Shown piece by piece: positions 17,931 to 27,015 of a DNA stretch of 64,000 bases. Positions within the stretch are counted from its first letter, which is position 1. The number at the start of each line of letters is the position of its first letter. The notes beneath the pieces were generated by a model that searched no databases, was not told the DNA's origin, and was given only the letters and a program-made list of their open reading frames with translations. The stretch lies in contig NZ_JAHPYF010000001.1 of NCBI RefSeq assembly GCF_019041915.1, positions 248,001-312,000 on the forward strand. Reading direction: 5' to 3'. The stretch is from Collinsella sp. MSK.8.10 (lineage in GTDB: Bacteria > Actinomycetota > Coriobacteriia > Coriobacteriales > Coriobacteriaceae). A program made the translations under genes and the position numbers.

Positions 17931-18000
17931 CGAAAACCGTCCTGTCCGAAACGAAAACCGTCGCGCCCAAAACGAAAAACGTCGCGCCCGCAACGAAAAG
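17931..18000. repeat. 21-bp tandem repeat
   Basis: CGAAAACCGTC-type units recur at 17931, 17952, 17973 and 17994 with an exact 21-bp period, and a weaker copy lies near 17911. The array runs directly into the family A palindrome. It is intergenic, upstream of gatC. Confidence 0.75.
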
Positions 18001-18059
18001 CATCACAACATTCGACGCTTTTCGTCAAAATCGCGATTTTCATCGAATGTTGTGATGGT
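17999..18059. repeat. Family A palindrome, copy 1
   Basis: CATCACAACATTCGA (18001-18015) and TCGAATGTTGTGATG (18043-18057) flank a core that holds the perfect palindrome AAAATCGCGATTTT. The same arms recur at 27992, 32095 and 33337. Confidence 0.9.
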
Positions 18060-18072
18060 TTGGAAGCCCCCG

Positions 18073-18107
18073 ACCACCACAAAGGTGCCTGTCCTCATTG
18101 TGGTGGT
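18073..18107. repeat. Family B hairpin, copy 1
   Basis: ACCACCACAAAG and ATTGTGGTGGT flank GTGCCTGTCCTC. It lies 14 bases past the stop of the sortase gene and probably serves as its terminator hairpin. Five copies occur in the window. Confidence 0.85.
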
Positions 18108-18120
18108 TCTGGAGAATGTC

Positions 18121-19059
18121 TTATGCCGAGGCCTTGGCCTTGCGGCGCTTGCGGACCGCGTGGATCACGATGTCCAGCAGCAACAGCACAATGGCCACGA
18201 CCACAATGAGCACGGCAAACTCGCGCTTGCCCCAGTGGCGGCCGGCCAGCGACTTTTGCTTGTCGACGTCCTTCTTTTTGTACTTGGTGCGCACGCAATG
18301 CACCAGCAGGCGATGGTCGTTTACGCCGTAGGGCGTGCAGGTGACGAGCGTCACTTTGTCGGCGCCGGGCTCGATGGTCAGCGACTCCATCTCCTCGGGC
18401 AGCACCACCTCGGAGTCCACCATCTTATAGGCGAGCGTCTTGTTCATGGTGTGCAGCAGCACCAGGTCGCCGGGCTCCAGCGAATGGATGTCGTCGAACA
18501 TGCTCAGGTTGCGCATGCCCGAGTGCGCCGTGAGCACGCAATGCGTCGAGGTGCCGCCAACCGGCAGGCTCGTGCCCTCCAGGTGGCCGACGCCCGCCAT
18601 AAGGACTTCCTCGCTCGTGCCGTGGTAGATGGGCATGCTCACGTCGATGGAAGGGATTTCGACCCAGCTCATCATGGGGTCGCGGTCAAAGATGAGCTGC
18701 TGGGCGTAGGGCTCGATCTGGTCGGCGGGAAGCTCGGTGGCCTCGCCCGCCAGCTGCTCGTTAAAGGAGCGCGCCTGGAGCAGGATGCGCTCGCGCTCCT
18801 CGGCAGACAGCGCGTCCACGGTGCTGGACACCGTGCTGATCTGGTTGAACACGCCCGAGGCCTCGAGCCGGTCCAAGATCCACGGCCAGGTCATAAGGCC
18901 CACGCCAATAAGGATGATGACGATGGTGATGAGCCGGTCGGCCCAGCGCGGCAGTCGCTTGCGGCGGCGCTTGGGCTTTGGTTGAGGTTTGGGCTGAGGG
19001 CTTGAGCCGCCGTTGTCCGCAGCGTTATTGCTCTTCATATGTTTGGCGCCCTGCACCAT
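18121..19059 (-). CDS. Class C-like (pilus) sortase
   Basis: 312 residues. A membrane-bound transpeptidase that joins pilin subunits through their LPxTG-type signals. Seen: a basic, Pro-Lys-rich cytosolic start, a membrane helix near residues 43-62, the catalytic His in LTAHSG near 174, the catalytic Cys in TLVTCTPYG near 238 and an Arg in NDHRLLVHC. A second membrane helix near 282-300 is typical of class C. A canonical DPF/DPW lid is not obvious; DRDPMMSW lies in about that place. The ATG at 19059 follows GAGGAG. It lies downstream of three pilin genes, past a terminator. Confidence 0.9.
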   Translation of the reverse strand: MVQGAKHMKSNNAADNGGSSPQPKPQPKPKRRRKRLPRWADRLITIVIILIGVGLMTWPWILDRLEASGVFNQISTVSSTVDALSAEERERILLQARSFNEQLAGEATELPADQIEPYAQQLIFDRDPMMSWVEIPSIDVSMPIYHGTSEEVLMAGVGHLEGTSLPVGGTSTHCVLTAHSGMRNLSMFDDIHSLEPGDLVLLHTMNKTLAYKMVDSEVVLPEEMESLTIEPGADKVTLVTCTPYGVNDHRLLVHCVRTKYKKKDVDKQKSLAGRHWGKREFAVLIVVVAIVLLLLDIVIHAVRKRRKAKASA

Positions 19060-19472
19060 CGCCGGTCACTCCTCTACAACTCAAGTTGTCTAAACAAATA
19101 ATAACCGATTAGCAAGCTTCCGCGCCGGACAACGCCGCTAGACTGCACCGTCCAGTCGAGGATAAGCCAGCATTTGCGTTTTCAAAATATCCCGGATCGG
19201 CTGGGCGATTCGGGATACAATGTCAATAGAAAACGACACACCCCGCGTAAATGTTTGGGAGCGCGGGCGGCCTAGTTTTCTGGTTTTGTTAAATGCCCGG
19301 GATCCTACCCCCGGGCATTCTTATTTGCGCTTGTTGCGGCGCAAATGCCTTCCACCGTCCGCACTGCGCGTGCGCCTACGGACCTTAAACCGAACTTCAT
19401 ACGAGTCAAGAAACGCGATGACGGATGAGTCCACATCGGACGGTGGAGGCTGCCTGTGTTATCCAAAAAGAA
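19060..19472. other. Intergenic stretch upstream of the sortase gene
   Basis: No credible gene. A 10-bp perfect stem, AATGCCCGGG (19292-19301) and CCCGGGCATT (19310-19319), is the clearest element; its weak T run is on the plus strand. A second inverted pair, around CACCGTCCG and CGGACGGTG, lies near 19350-19445. A 126-codon plus-strand frame here has no family features. Confidence 0.5.
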
Positions 19473-19504
19473 CGGGGCAAACTCCAGTGCGGAGTCTGCC
19501 CCGA
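19463..19504 (-). terminator. Terminator after the backbone pilin gene
   Basis: On the minus strand CGGGGCAGACTCC pairs with GGAGTTTGCCCCG around a 5-base loop, followed by TTCTTTTTGG. It separates the pilin transcript from the sortase gene. Confidence 0.8.
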
Positions 19505-19603
19505 AAAGAGAATGGCAAAGCAAGAACGTGGATGGACGAGAAAAGTGTCCGCAAGTCTCATGGCCATCACATCCCACCTGCCAAAGGGATGGGTGAGTGA
19601 GCG

Positions 19604-21403
19604 TTACTCCTGCTCGGACTCCTCAGCCTGCTTACGGCTGCGGATGAGGTGCGCCACGCCGATGCACAGCACCGCGCCACCAGCAATCCAAGTGAAGGTC
19701 ACGCCGTTGAGACCGGTGAGGGGAAGGCCGGTGCCCTTCTGGTCGACAATGGTGAAGCTGAGCTTACCGACCTCAGCCTTTGCAGAGCCAGTCTGAACAA
19801 CATCTTGACCTGCCACGATGGCACTCGTAGTGTCAGGCGTTACATCCGTACCGGCCTGATTGAGCGTGCGGCTGATAGTAAAGGTAACACCACTTGCTGC
19901 GGAGTTGTTGTACCCAGGAGCAGGCTCAACCTCCTTGAGGACATAGGTGCCCTCATCAAGACCAACAACGTTAATCTTGCCGTCGTTATCCGTGGTAAGC
20001 TGCACCACTTCGCCCTCGTTATGTTTTATGCCTTTAGCGTCGATGTACTTGTTTTCGGTAGCATCGCCATTCTTCTCCTGCAGAGTGAATTTAACGCCCG
20101 AAAGAGTCGGGTTTTTGCCATCTACAGCGTCACTACCGACCTTGGTGACATCGATGCCGTAGGTATAGTCATAAGCACGGTGAATGACCGTAGTGCCCTC
20201 ACCGACACCGTGCGGGTTATTCGAGTAGGTAAGCTTAACCTCATTCTTCTGCGCCTTGCCGACGAGTCCCTCGAAATCAGTCTTAATGGCATCATTAGCG
20301 TCGAAGATCTTGGTGGAGTCAAGCTTGGCCTGGTACTCAACGGTCACCTTAGAGTTGCCATCCAGGGCGATAGGGTCGCCGCTCTCGTCCACGCACGCCT
20401 TAAGATCAGTGAAACTAACTGTGAGTACGTTGTTGTTGTAGTCTAATTCGTAGCTAGAGGAGCTGACCTTTATATTGCCAATTTTGACCGTGACGTCTGG
20501 CGTCGTGCTGCCGTCCTTAAACTTCGGCGTCATGGATTCGGGAAGCTTATCCGTAAAGATGTATTTGTAGGAGGTGCTGTAAGTGTTGATGTTACCCGCA
20601 ACGGTACCGGTAAGCTGATAATCGATAAACTGATCCATTCGGGAGTCCGCAGCCATGTTGGGATTCGTGAACACGTTATCGCCAAAAGAGCCGCCTTCTT
20701 TGTCATCCTTAACGGCCTTGGTCACAGTGGGGACCTGCTTCTTGGGAGCAATGGTCTCAGCAGAACCGCCAACAACGACGAAAATGGGCGAAGTGAAGGT
20801 ATCGGTGTCGCACTTGGGTGGATTAGTGCTAGTGTTGACGTTTTTAGTCACGAAGAGCCAGTAGCCGGTATTCAGACCAGTGAAGGTGCCATTGGGGCTC
20901 GTTTTGCACTCATCCGTCCCTTCAGTGATATTGGCGTCCTCCAGTGCCTTGGCGATCTTGTCGAGAGTCTTTCCGGCATCGAGCTTAGTAGTCTTGTCTG
21001 TACCTGACTTGTACTCACCTTCGGTTTTAACTTTAAGCCAGTCAGCCCACTTCTGAGCATCATTGCCGGAGGGCTTTGTAACGTCGCTAGTATCGGCAAA
21101 TGCCCCGATCACAGCATCCCTAACGGCATCTGACGCCCACTCAATGTCGGAAAGCGTCTTAGCGCCATTCCAGTTTTTAACGCCTTCCAAATCCTGCGTG
21201 ACCTTGGCCTTGAAAATCTGGATACCCTTAAAGGTTGTATCCGTATAGGTCTTCTCGTCAATCTTTACATTGCCATCCTGAGCCACCGTTGGCGTGCCAT
21301 CAGCAAACGCCATACTCACCGGGGCCATCACGCCGCCGAAGCTCAGCGCTGCTGTGAGGCCGGCGGTTACTGCCAGGCGTGCGATGTTCTTGCTCATGCT
21401 CAT
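19604..21403 (-). CDS. LPxTG pilus backbone (SpaA-like) pilin
   Basis: 599 residues from the ATG at 21403 (AGAGGAAAAG upstream). Seen: a signal peptide ending near AFA-DGTP (residue 33), a SpaA-type N-terminal domain, an isopeptide or Cna-B-like fold with the E-box region EGTYVLKEVEPAPGY near 508, and the cell-wall signal LPLTG near 562 with a membrane helix and charged tail. A Lys in APKKQVPTVTK near 225 is a candidate pilin-linking residue. Large size and E-box suggest the polymerising shaft. Codons are AT-richer than in the neighbouring pilin gene. Confidence 0.9.
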   Translation of the reverse strand: MSMSKNIARLAVTAGLTAALSFGGVMAPVSMAFADGTPTVAQDGNVKIDEKTYTDTTFKGIQIFKAKVTQDLEGVKNWNGAKTLSDIEWASDAVRDAVIGAFADTSDVTKPSGNDAQKWADWLKVKTEGEYKSGTDKTTKLDAGKTLDKIAKALEDANITEGTDECKTSPNGTFTGLNTGYWLFVTKNVNTSTNPPKCDTDTFTSPIFVVVGGSAETIAPKKQVPTVTKAVKDDKEGGSFGDNVFTNPNMAADSRMDQFIDYQLTGTVAGNINTYSTSYKYIFTDKLPESMTPKFKDGSTTPDVTVKIGNIKVSSSSYELDYNNNVLTVSFTDLKACVDESGDPIALDGNSKVTVEYQAKLDSTKIFDANDAIKTDFEGLVGKAQKNEVKLTYSNNPHGVGEGTTVIHRAYDYTYGIDVTKVGSDAVDGKNPTLSGVKFTLQEKNGDATENKYIDAKGIKHNEGEVVQLTTDNDGKINVVGLDEGTYVLKEVEPAPGYNNSAASGVTFTISRTLNQAGTDVTPDTTSAIVAGQDVVQTGSAKAEVGKLSFTIVDQKGTGLPLTGLNGVTFTWIAGGAVLCIGVAHLIRSRKQAEESEQE

Positions 21404-21511
21404 CTTCTTTTCCTCTGCTTTCTGCTCGAATTCCATTTGATCTAAATCTGTCTGCCTGTGTCTTAGCATCTACTTCGCTACGTCTCGCCCCGCTCTCTGT
21501 GGGGCTGCCAG

Positions 21512-23182
21512 CTACTCTTTATGGCTGCCACCTCCCCGCTTGACCAGGAGCGCGACCACGATGAGCGCGGCTCCGGCGACCGCTGCGGCGGCCGCGGCGT
21601 ACATTGCCATATCGCCAGTCGAGGGCATAAAGCCTCCGGTGGTAATGCTAGGGGGTGTGCTGGTGGGCGTGTTGATGAGCGACGCCTCCAGGCTGCCCGT
21701 CGACCCGTCCGCGCTGTCGGCGCGCAGGGGCGACTCGGCCGTGATGGTGAGCTTGGGCTTGGCGGCGGCCACCTGGTCGACGTCCAGGCCCTCGGCCTTG
21801 ACCGTCACGGAGCGCGTGCCCTCAAAGGCGGTGTAGCCCTTGGGCGCCTTGAGCTCGCGGACCTCCAGCTTGCCCGAGTCCACGCCCGAGACGGTCACGC
21901 GGCCGTCCTCGCCCGTGGTGACGGTGGCCTTGCCCTCCGCATCCCACGTGCCGTCGGCCGTCAGCGTGCGACCGCGGTCGTCGGTGATGCTCAGGACCGC
22001 CCCGGACAGCGGCTTGTCGCCGTCGCTGCCGCGCTTGGTGAGCGCGAGATCCCAGGTGTAGGCGCACGCGTCGTCGCTCGGCGTGCGGGTAAAGCCGGCG
22101 TCGCCGGACTGGTCGGCAAAGGGAGAGCGCGGGTAGCGCAGGTAGACCTCGTTGGGGTTGCCCTTCGCGATGCCGTGGTTGCACGCGCTGTTGAGCGGCG
22201 CATTGTACACGGCGACCACGCGGGCGCCCGCGGTGAAGGCGTCGGCCCCGCCGAGCGCGGCGATCAGGTCGCCGGTGCGCACGGTGAAGGTCTTGCCGTC
22301 GGCCGCTACCTTGGTGGCGCACTGGGCCGTGATATCGGTCCAGCCCTTCGCGGGCTCGGTGCCGACGCGGCCGTCCTTGCCGACCGAGACGGCGTCGAAG
22401 CCGCCGTCCGCGCCCGCCGCCACGTACACGCGCATGCTCGCGGCCACCTTGGAGGGGTCAAGCCCCGCGCCCATGGTATCAACGAACCGCACCGTATAGG
22501 TGTCGTAGGCGGTAAGACCCGCCGGGACCGTGGCCGAGAGGCGCCAGTACAGGTCGTCGGCGACCGTGGCGTCGGCGGCCTTCTGCCAGGCGGCGGTGCT
22601 GTCCTCCAGCACATGCTTGGCGACCTTGGGCGTCGCCGCCTTGGGCTTGACGGTGACGGCGCTGCCGCCCACCAGGGCCATGACCGGCGCGGTGCCGGCC
22701 TCGCCCTGGGCGATGGCGTCGTCGTCGGCGACGATGAGCCAGTAGCCGCAGGGCAGCTCGGCCGCCGTGCCCGCGTTAAGGGCCACGGACGCGGCATCAG
22801 AGCTCTGGAGGGAACGAGCGAGCTGTGCGCTCAGCGCGCTCGTAAGGTGGGAATCGGTGTTGAGCCACTCGGCAGCTTCCTGCGCGGTGGTCTGGGAATT
22901 GGGCATGCCGGCGCTGTGCAGCACAGGCAACACGGCATCGCGCGCGGCGTCGCTTGCCCAGGCGAGGTCGGTGGCGGTCTTGGCGTCGCTGTCGCCGTCG
23001 ACGACGTTGGCGCTAAAGATCTGGTAGGCGTCGTAGCTGCTCGCCACGGTGCCGCTCACCGTGATGGAACCGGTCGAGGTCGGCGCGGCCTGCGCGGAAG
23101 CGGGGAACACAACCGCGCAGGTGCCGATCAGGAGGGCAAGCAGCGCAAACAAGATCGGGAAGGAGCAAACTTTCTTATTCAC
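21512..23182 (-). CDS. Minor (basal) pilin with LPxTG-like anchor
   Basis: 556 residues from a GTG at 23182, supported by GGGAGG eight bases upstream; it overlaps the tip gene by eight bases. Seen: a hydrophobic signal sequence ending in ASAQAAPT, a SpaA-like N-terminal domain with YDAYQIFSANV near 45, a Cna-B-type domain near 420-500 with VDSGKLEVRELKAPKGYTAF, and a sorting signal FMPSTGD near 520 with a membrane helix and basic tail. The domain order parallels the backbone pilin, so the two are probably paralogues. Its GC content is visibly higher. Confidence 0.87.
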   Translation of the reverse strand: MNKKVCSFPILFALLALLIGTCAVVFPASAQAAPTSTGSITVSGTVASSYDAYQIFSANVVDGDSDAKTATDLAWASDAARDAVLPVLHSAGMPNSQTTAQEAAEWLNTDSHLTSALSAQLARSLQSSDAASVALNAGTAAELPCGYWLIVADDDAIAQGEAGTAPVMALVGGSAVTVKPKAATPKVAKHVLEDSTAAWQKAADATVADDLYWRLSATVPAGLTAYDTYTVRFVDTMGAGLDPSKVAASMRVYVAAGADGGFDAVSVGKDGRVGTEPAKGWTDITAQCATKVAADGKTFTVRTGDLIAALGGADAFTAGARVVAVYNAPLNSACNHGIAKGNPNEVYLRYPRSPFADQSGDAGFTRTPSDDACAYTWDLALTKRGSDGDKPLSGAVLSITDDRGRTLTADGTWDAEGKATVTTGEDGRVTVSGVDSGKLEVRELKAPKGYTAFEGTRSVTVKAEGLDVDQVAAAKPKLTITAESPLRADSADGSTGSLEASLINTPTSTPPSITTGGFMPSTGDMAMYAAAAAAVAGAALIVVALLVKRGGGSHKE

Positions 23183-26100
23183 GACGCTTACCTCCCTTCG
23201 CATTCGCCTTGCGACGAATGTGCATCCAGGCCGCAGCAGCGCAAAGCACCGCCGCGCCGGCAAGGTACGTCAGAGTGACGCCCGACATACCAGAAAGGGG
23301 CAAAGAGGTGGAGTAGGTGTTGGTGAAGGTGGAGACGGGAATGATGGTTGGGTCCGCACCGGCGGAGGTTTGAACCGCGACGCCCTGCCCGTTCTCGCCA
23401 AGGGTGTTGCCCATGTCATCCTTCATCTGCGTAACGGTGGTAGAGGTGGTAAGACCGGTGTACTTGCCAGTGGTCTCATTCATGACGGCCTTCACCGTGA
23501 CGGCAACCTGGTACTCGGCCTTGGAGTAGCGGAGCTTATCGATGGCACCGGTGATAGGCGCGATCTCCTTCACCGTGTAGGTGTAGGTCCTGGCGTAGTC
23601 ACCCGCCTTACCGGGGGTATCGGACAGGTGCGACTTGTTGAACGTCATGGCGCCAAAGGTCGCCGTGATGTTGTTGAGCTTGGCGGCGTCGGTCTCCCCT
23701 GCCTCTGGGGCAACAGAAATCTTGGACGCTTCGGGCATGGGTTCGGGCATGGGGGCTGTGGCTGCATAGTCACCGGTAGCCTCAATGCTGAACTCGAACG
23801 GCACATATTTGCCTTTATCGTCCTTCGGCCAGTCCGTATTGCGAACGGATTTGGTCACCGGGATCTTCACGGACGTAGCACTGCACTTGTCGGAGATGTA
23901 CGTAGTGCCACTAACGATGCTCGGCTGCTCGTTCTCTTTCCACGCAATGGAGCCGTTTGTGCTGTCCACCGTGAACTTGTAGTAGGTGTTCTTGTTCAGT
24001 TCGTAGCCAAACGGAGCCTGGGTCTCCGTGAGCGTGTACGTGCCCGGCAGCAGACCGGCCAATGTGAACTTGCCATTCGTGTCGTCGGTATCGGCCCAAG
24101 TGGTTTCGCTCGAAGCCGACTGATCGCTCACGGTCCAGGACTTCTCCTCAGTCAAGTCATCGGCACCCAGTTTCGCTAGCTTCCACTCGGAACCAGCCAA
24201 AGGAGTGTGATCTGCGTCGTCCTCCGCCACCTTGGTCCAAGACACCGTACCGGTGATAATCTTGGTGTTGGGAATGGCACCTTTGGGGTTATTCTCGAAC
24301 GAAACGTTGTTCCCGTTCTCATCCACATAACCCTGAACATAGTTCGGCTTCTCGCCAGTATTGTTCATAGTGGCGTAGTAGATGGTGTCTGACTTCTGGT
24401 AGCCCTCCGGCGCCTTGACCTCGCGAATGTAGTACGTGAAGTAGTTCGTGTCGCCAATGGTGGCCTTTTGGTTCAGGTAGTCGTACTGAATGGTGCCAAC
24501 GGTAGAATCGGAGTCATTCGTGCCGTTATCCACAATAGAGACGATGCGGTCCAAATCGTTCTCCGCATCATTTTTGCTCGCGTAAATCGCCCACTCAGAA
24601 CCTGCGAGCGGTGTGGTGTCGTCTGCAGCGTCAACCTTGCCCCACGCAACCGCGGACCCGTCGGGCGTGTAAGTACCGGACCATGGGAAGTTGTGGCGCT
24701 CCTGATCCATATCGATGACGGAAGCCGAGTTACCCTCGATATCCCCGAAATTCCACGCGACCGTGGGGTTGTACATCTGGAAGTCATCGCCAACATAAAC
24801 ACGCCCGTTGGTGGTCACGTGATCCTCGAAGCTGCCGTTGGGAACAACGATACTGCCCAACATGGCGGCTGCCGGGTCGTCGTCTGTCCACTTCCCGTCA
24901 CCACCACTGCCCTCAAGGGCCATACCACCTCGGATGGTGACCTGCTTGGCCGTTGCGAAATTCCACAGGATGCTCTGGGCGGCAATGGAGTACTCAGACT
25001 TAGTTTTGTCGTTGCTACCGCTCTCGTACCCACGGGAGATTTCCTCACCATTCCACCAGAAGCGCCAGCCGGTGTTGAACTCAACCGGGGTCCGGGTCCC
25101 CTCTTCATCGATGATGTTGACGACCACGGAGGCGCCCACGGGTATTTTATTGAAGCTGAAGTCCACGCCACGGTAGATCGCGCCTCTATAGGAGTTGGTA
25201 AGATCCGACGCCTTCAGGTTAAAGACTTGAAGCGAAGAGCCCTTGCCGCTATCGTCCGCATCGCCGGTAAACGTGATGAGCTTCTCGTTGTTGACAAGGG
25301 TCACCTCGCCGGAAACGCTGTTGCCGGTTACATCGGTGTAACTCGTCTTGCGGTTAAACTTCTTAATGGAGTTGTCGAACTTGAGGCCGTACGTCGCCCT
25401 ACTGTCTTTGTTGTACTTTGCAATGGTGTAGTTGGAATTCTCCTCGGCAACATCGACCGTACAACTCCCGGTGGGTTTAAGCTTTGCGAGAGGCTCGGAG
25501 ATCTTCGCCTTTACTTCGGACTCCAGGAAATTGGTGTAATTCTTACCGTTGATGCTCGACATGATGCTCGCGCCATCATCGTTGCCCGAGAACAGGCCAT
25601 CGTCAGACCAGTTGCCCTGCATCTTCACGACAGACTGGCGATCGGCGTTGTTCATCCAGGTTGTACGGTTTCCCGCGATTGCCGCGGTATAGTCGCAGCC
25701 AATGGCTTCAGCGTTATGTGATCTCTTTTGCCTACCAACCCAGGCGCCCTTATTCCAGGCACCAACGGTCGCCGAGGCGGGCTCGTCTGTACCAACCTGG
25801 ATTTCGTTGATAGAGGTCGCGTTACTCAGGCCCGCAACCGCAAGAACGACGCTGCCCGCAGAAGGACGAAACTGCGCACCAAAGCCAACGGTACCGAAGC
25901 GAAATCCCGCGCCAGACGTATTGTTCATACCATCCGTGTAAGACCAGCTCTCCTTGAGGGGATTGAGCGCAAGCTTACCCTGCACGACGGTAAGGCCCTC
26001 GGCCTCGACGGCATATGAACCTGCAACGTTGTCGGACCTGAGGTAGGAGGGGTCCGTAGGCTTGCCTCCTACGTACATGTCCCTTCCAACGAATGTGGCA

Positions 26101-26510
26101 ACGCCGGGATCGTTTTGCGCGGTGGTGACGTCCGTGCCGACACCGATAGACGTGGGAACGTAAATACCCGGCCCCACGGTGGCCGTCGCTCTCGCTGAAG
26201 CCGCATTCGCACTCTGAGCCTGCTCAACACTATTTGAAGAGTCAGCCTCGCCGTCATCGGTCTCGTTGTTATTCTGGTTTTCGGCATCCTCGCTGGTGTT
26301 ACCTACATCAGTAGACTCAGTTGAGGAACCACCCACCGTCACAGTTTCTCCGGTAGAACCCGCCTCGGCATCGTTGGCAATGGCCTGCGAGATCGGAGGC
26401 ATGACGAGCGACAGTACCAGGCTCAAAACGGAGGCTCCGCACAAAACGCCTGCCAGTACACGGCGCGTCGCTTTTTTACTCTGCTTAGTTTTTTCTGAAT
26501 TCGCTTTCAT
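23175..26510 (-). CDS. Pilus tip adhesin with repeated Cna-B domains
   Basis: 1111 residues. Seen: a long basic signal peptide (1-45), a low-complexity acidic linker (50-95), a large N-terminal adhesion region without recognised motifs (100-600), two Cna-B/SpaA-type domains each starting TPLAGSEW (near 630 and 767), an FctA/Spy0128-like isopeptide domain near 895-1050, and the sorting signal LPLSG near 1077 with helix and basic tail. The ATG at 26510 follows GGGAGGAG. First gene of the pilus operon. The Asn-rich, AT-richer sequence suggests exchange or diversifying selection. Confidence 0.9.
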   Translation of the reverse strand: MKANSEKTKQSKKATRRVLAGVLCGASVLSLVLSLVMPPISQAIANDAEAGSTGETVTVGGSSTESTDVGNTSEDAENQNNNETDDGEADSSNSVEQAQSANAASARATATVGPGIYVPTSIGVGTDVTTAQNDPGVATFVGRDMYVGGKPTDPSYLRSDNVAGSYAVEAEGLTVVQGKLALNPLKESWSYTDGMNNTSGAGFRFGTVGFGAQFRPSAGSVVLAVAGLSNATSINEIQVGTDEPASATVGAWNKGAWVGRQKRSHNAEAIGCDYTAAIAGNRTTWMNNADRQSVVKMQGNWSDDGLFSGNDDGASIMSSINGKNYTNFLESEVKAKISEPLAKLKPTGSCTVDVAEENSNYTIAKYNKDSRATYGLKFDNSIKKFNRKTSYTDVTGNSVSGEVTLVNNEKLITFTGDADDSGKGSSLQVFNLKASDLTNSYRGAIYRGVDFSFNKIPVGASVVVNIIDEEGTRTPVEFNTGWRFWWNGEEISRGYESGSNDKTKSEYSIAAQSILWNFATAKQVTIRGGMALEGSGGDGKWTDDDPAAAMLGSIVVPNGSFEDHVTTNGRVYVGDDFQMYNPTVAWNFGDIEGNSASVIDMDQERHNFPWSGTYTPDGSAVAWGKVDAADDTTPLAGSEWAIYASKNDAENDLDRIVSIVDNGTNDSDSTVGTIQYDYLNQKATIGDTNYFTYYIREVKAPEGYQKSDTIYYATMNNTGEKPNYVQGYVDENGNNVSFENNPKGAIPNTKIITGTVSWTKVAEDDADHTPLAGSEWKLAKLGADDLTEEKSWTVSDQSASSETTWADTDDTNGKFTLAGLLPGTYTLTETQAPFGYELNKNTYYKFTVDSTNGSIAWKENEQPSIVSGTTYISDKCSATSVKIPVTKSVRNTDWPKDDKGKYVPFEFSIEATGDYAATAPMPEPMPEASKISVAPEAGETDAAKLNNITATFGAMTFNKSHLSDTPGKAGDYARTYTYTVKEIAPITGAIDKLRYSKAEYQVAVTVKAVMNETTGKYTGLTTSTTVTQMKDDMGNTLGENGQGVAVQTSAGADPTIIPVSTFTNTYSTSLPLSGMSGVTLTYLAGAAVLCAAAAWMHIRRKANAKGGKRRE

Positions 26511-26969
26511 CGATGTCTCCTCCCCAAGAGACCGCGATCTTGCTCTTTCACTATCAAACGTATCTGCGCAATCTGTAATTGCGCACGCTTATAGTACATA
26601 TTGTAACGATTGTTTGAACATCTAAGCAAAAATACCGATAGTTTTGTAGCGAATTCTCAATTCTCTTGACATTTGCTCGGATTTACCTTCGTTTATTCGC
26701 TATGAAATATCTATTTCTGCTGGTAATTAAGCCAGTTATCAGTTTTTTAATAGCATTTTATTTATTTGCACAACATTTTGCTCAAGAGCATGCATCCTGC
26801 GAACGGTCGAAAATCGACCGTGAGCGGTAGATCATTAACCGGGAGGAATAGACTACCAAATTGATGGGAATATTTTTAACTCATCGGTGGTTAGAAGCAT
26901 GATGTTCAGACAACGTTATTTGAATTTTCGCGCAGATTTTAGGTATCAATTCACCCAAATCGTCTGAGG
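26511..26969. other. AT-rich control region upstream of the pilus operon
   Basis: About 460 bases with no credible gene. On the minus strand TTCAAA and TACTAT lie 16-17 bases apart around 26600, a weak promoter candidate. A plus-strand TTGACA sits near 26665. A small hairpin ACGGTCGA-AAA-TCGACCGT is at 26803-26821. The AT content is far above the rest of the window, which fits a promoter region or acquired DNA. Confidence 0.5.
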
Positions 26970-27002
26970 CCACCACAAAGGTACCTGCTCCCTTTGTGGT
27001 GG
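26970..27002. repeat. Family B hairpin, copy 2
   Basis: CCACCACAAAGG and CCTTTGTGGTGG are perfect 12-bp arms around TACCTGCTC. It lies 14 bases past the stop of the HAD gene and probably works as its terminator. Confidence 0.88.
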
Positions 27003-27015
27003 TTCTCCCCCGGCG

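Noticed and set aside
17709..17993. 94-codon frame rich in RRFSF repeats
   Set aside because: A product of the 21-bp tandem repeat, overlapping gatC; no translation signals.
19220..19600. 126-codon plus-strand frame between sortase and backbone pilin
   Set aside because: No family features, and it runs through the terminator hairpin of the pilin gene.
21521..23278. 585-codon open frame on the plus strand opposite the basal pilin
   Set aside because: It is the antisense shadow of a GC-rich gene: no ribosome site, no family motifs, highly basic and Gly-rich. The minus-strand pilin has signal peptide, Cna-B domain and sorting signal.
26841..26900. Tiny frame after GGGAGGA upstream of the pilus operon
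   Set aside because: Twelve codons, with poor spacing from the ribosome-like site; no support.
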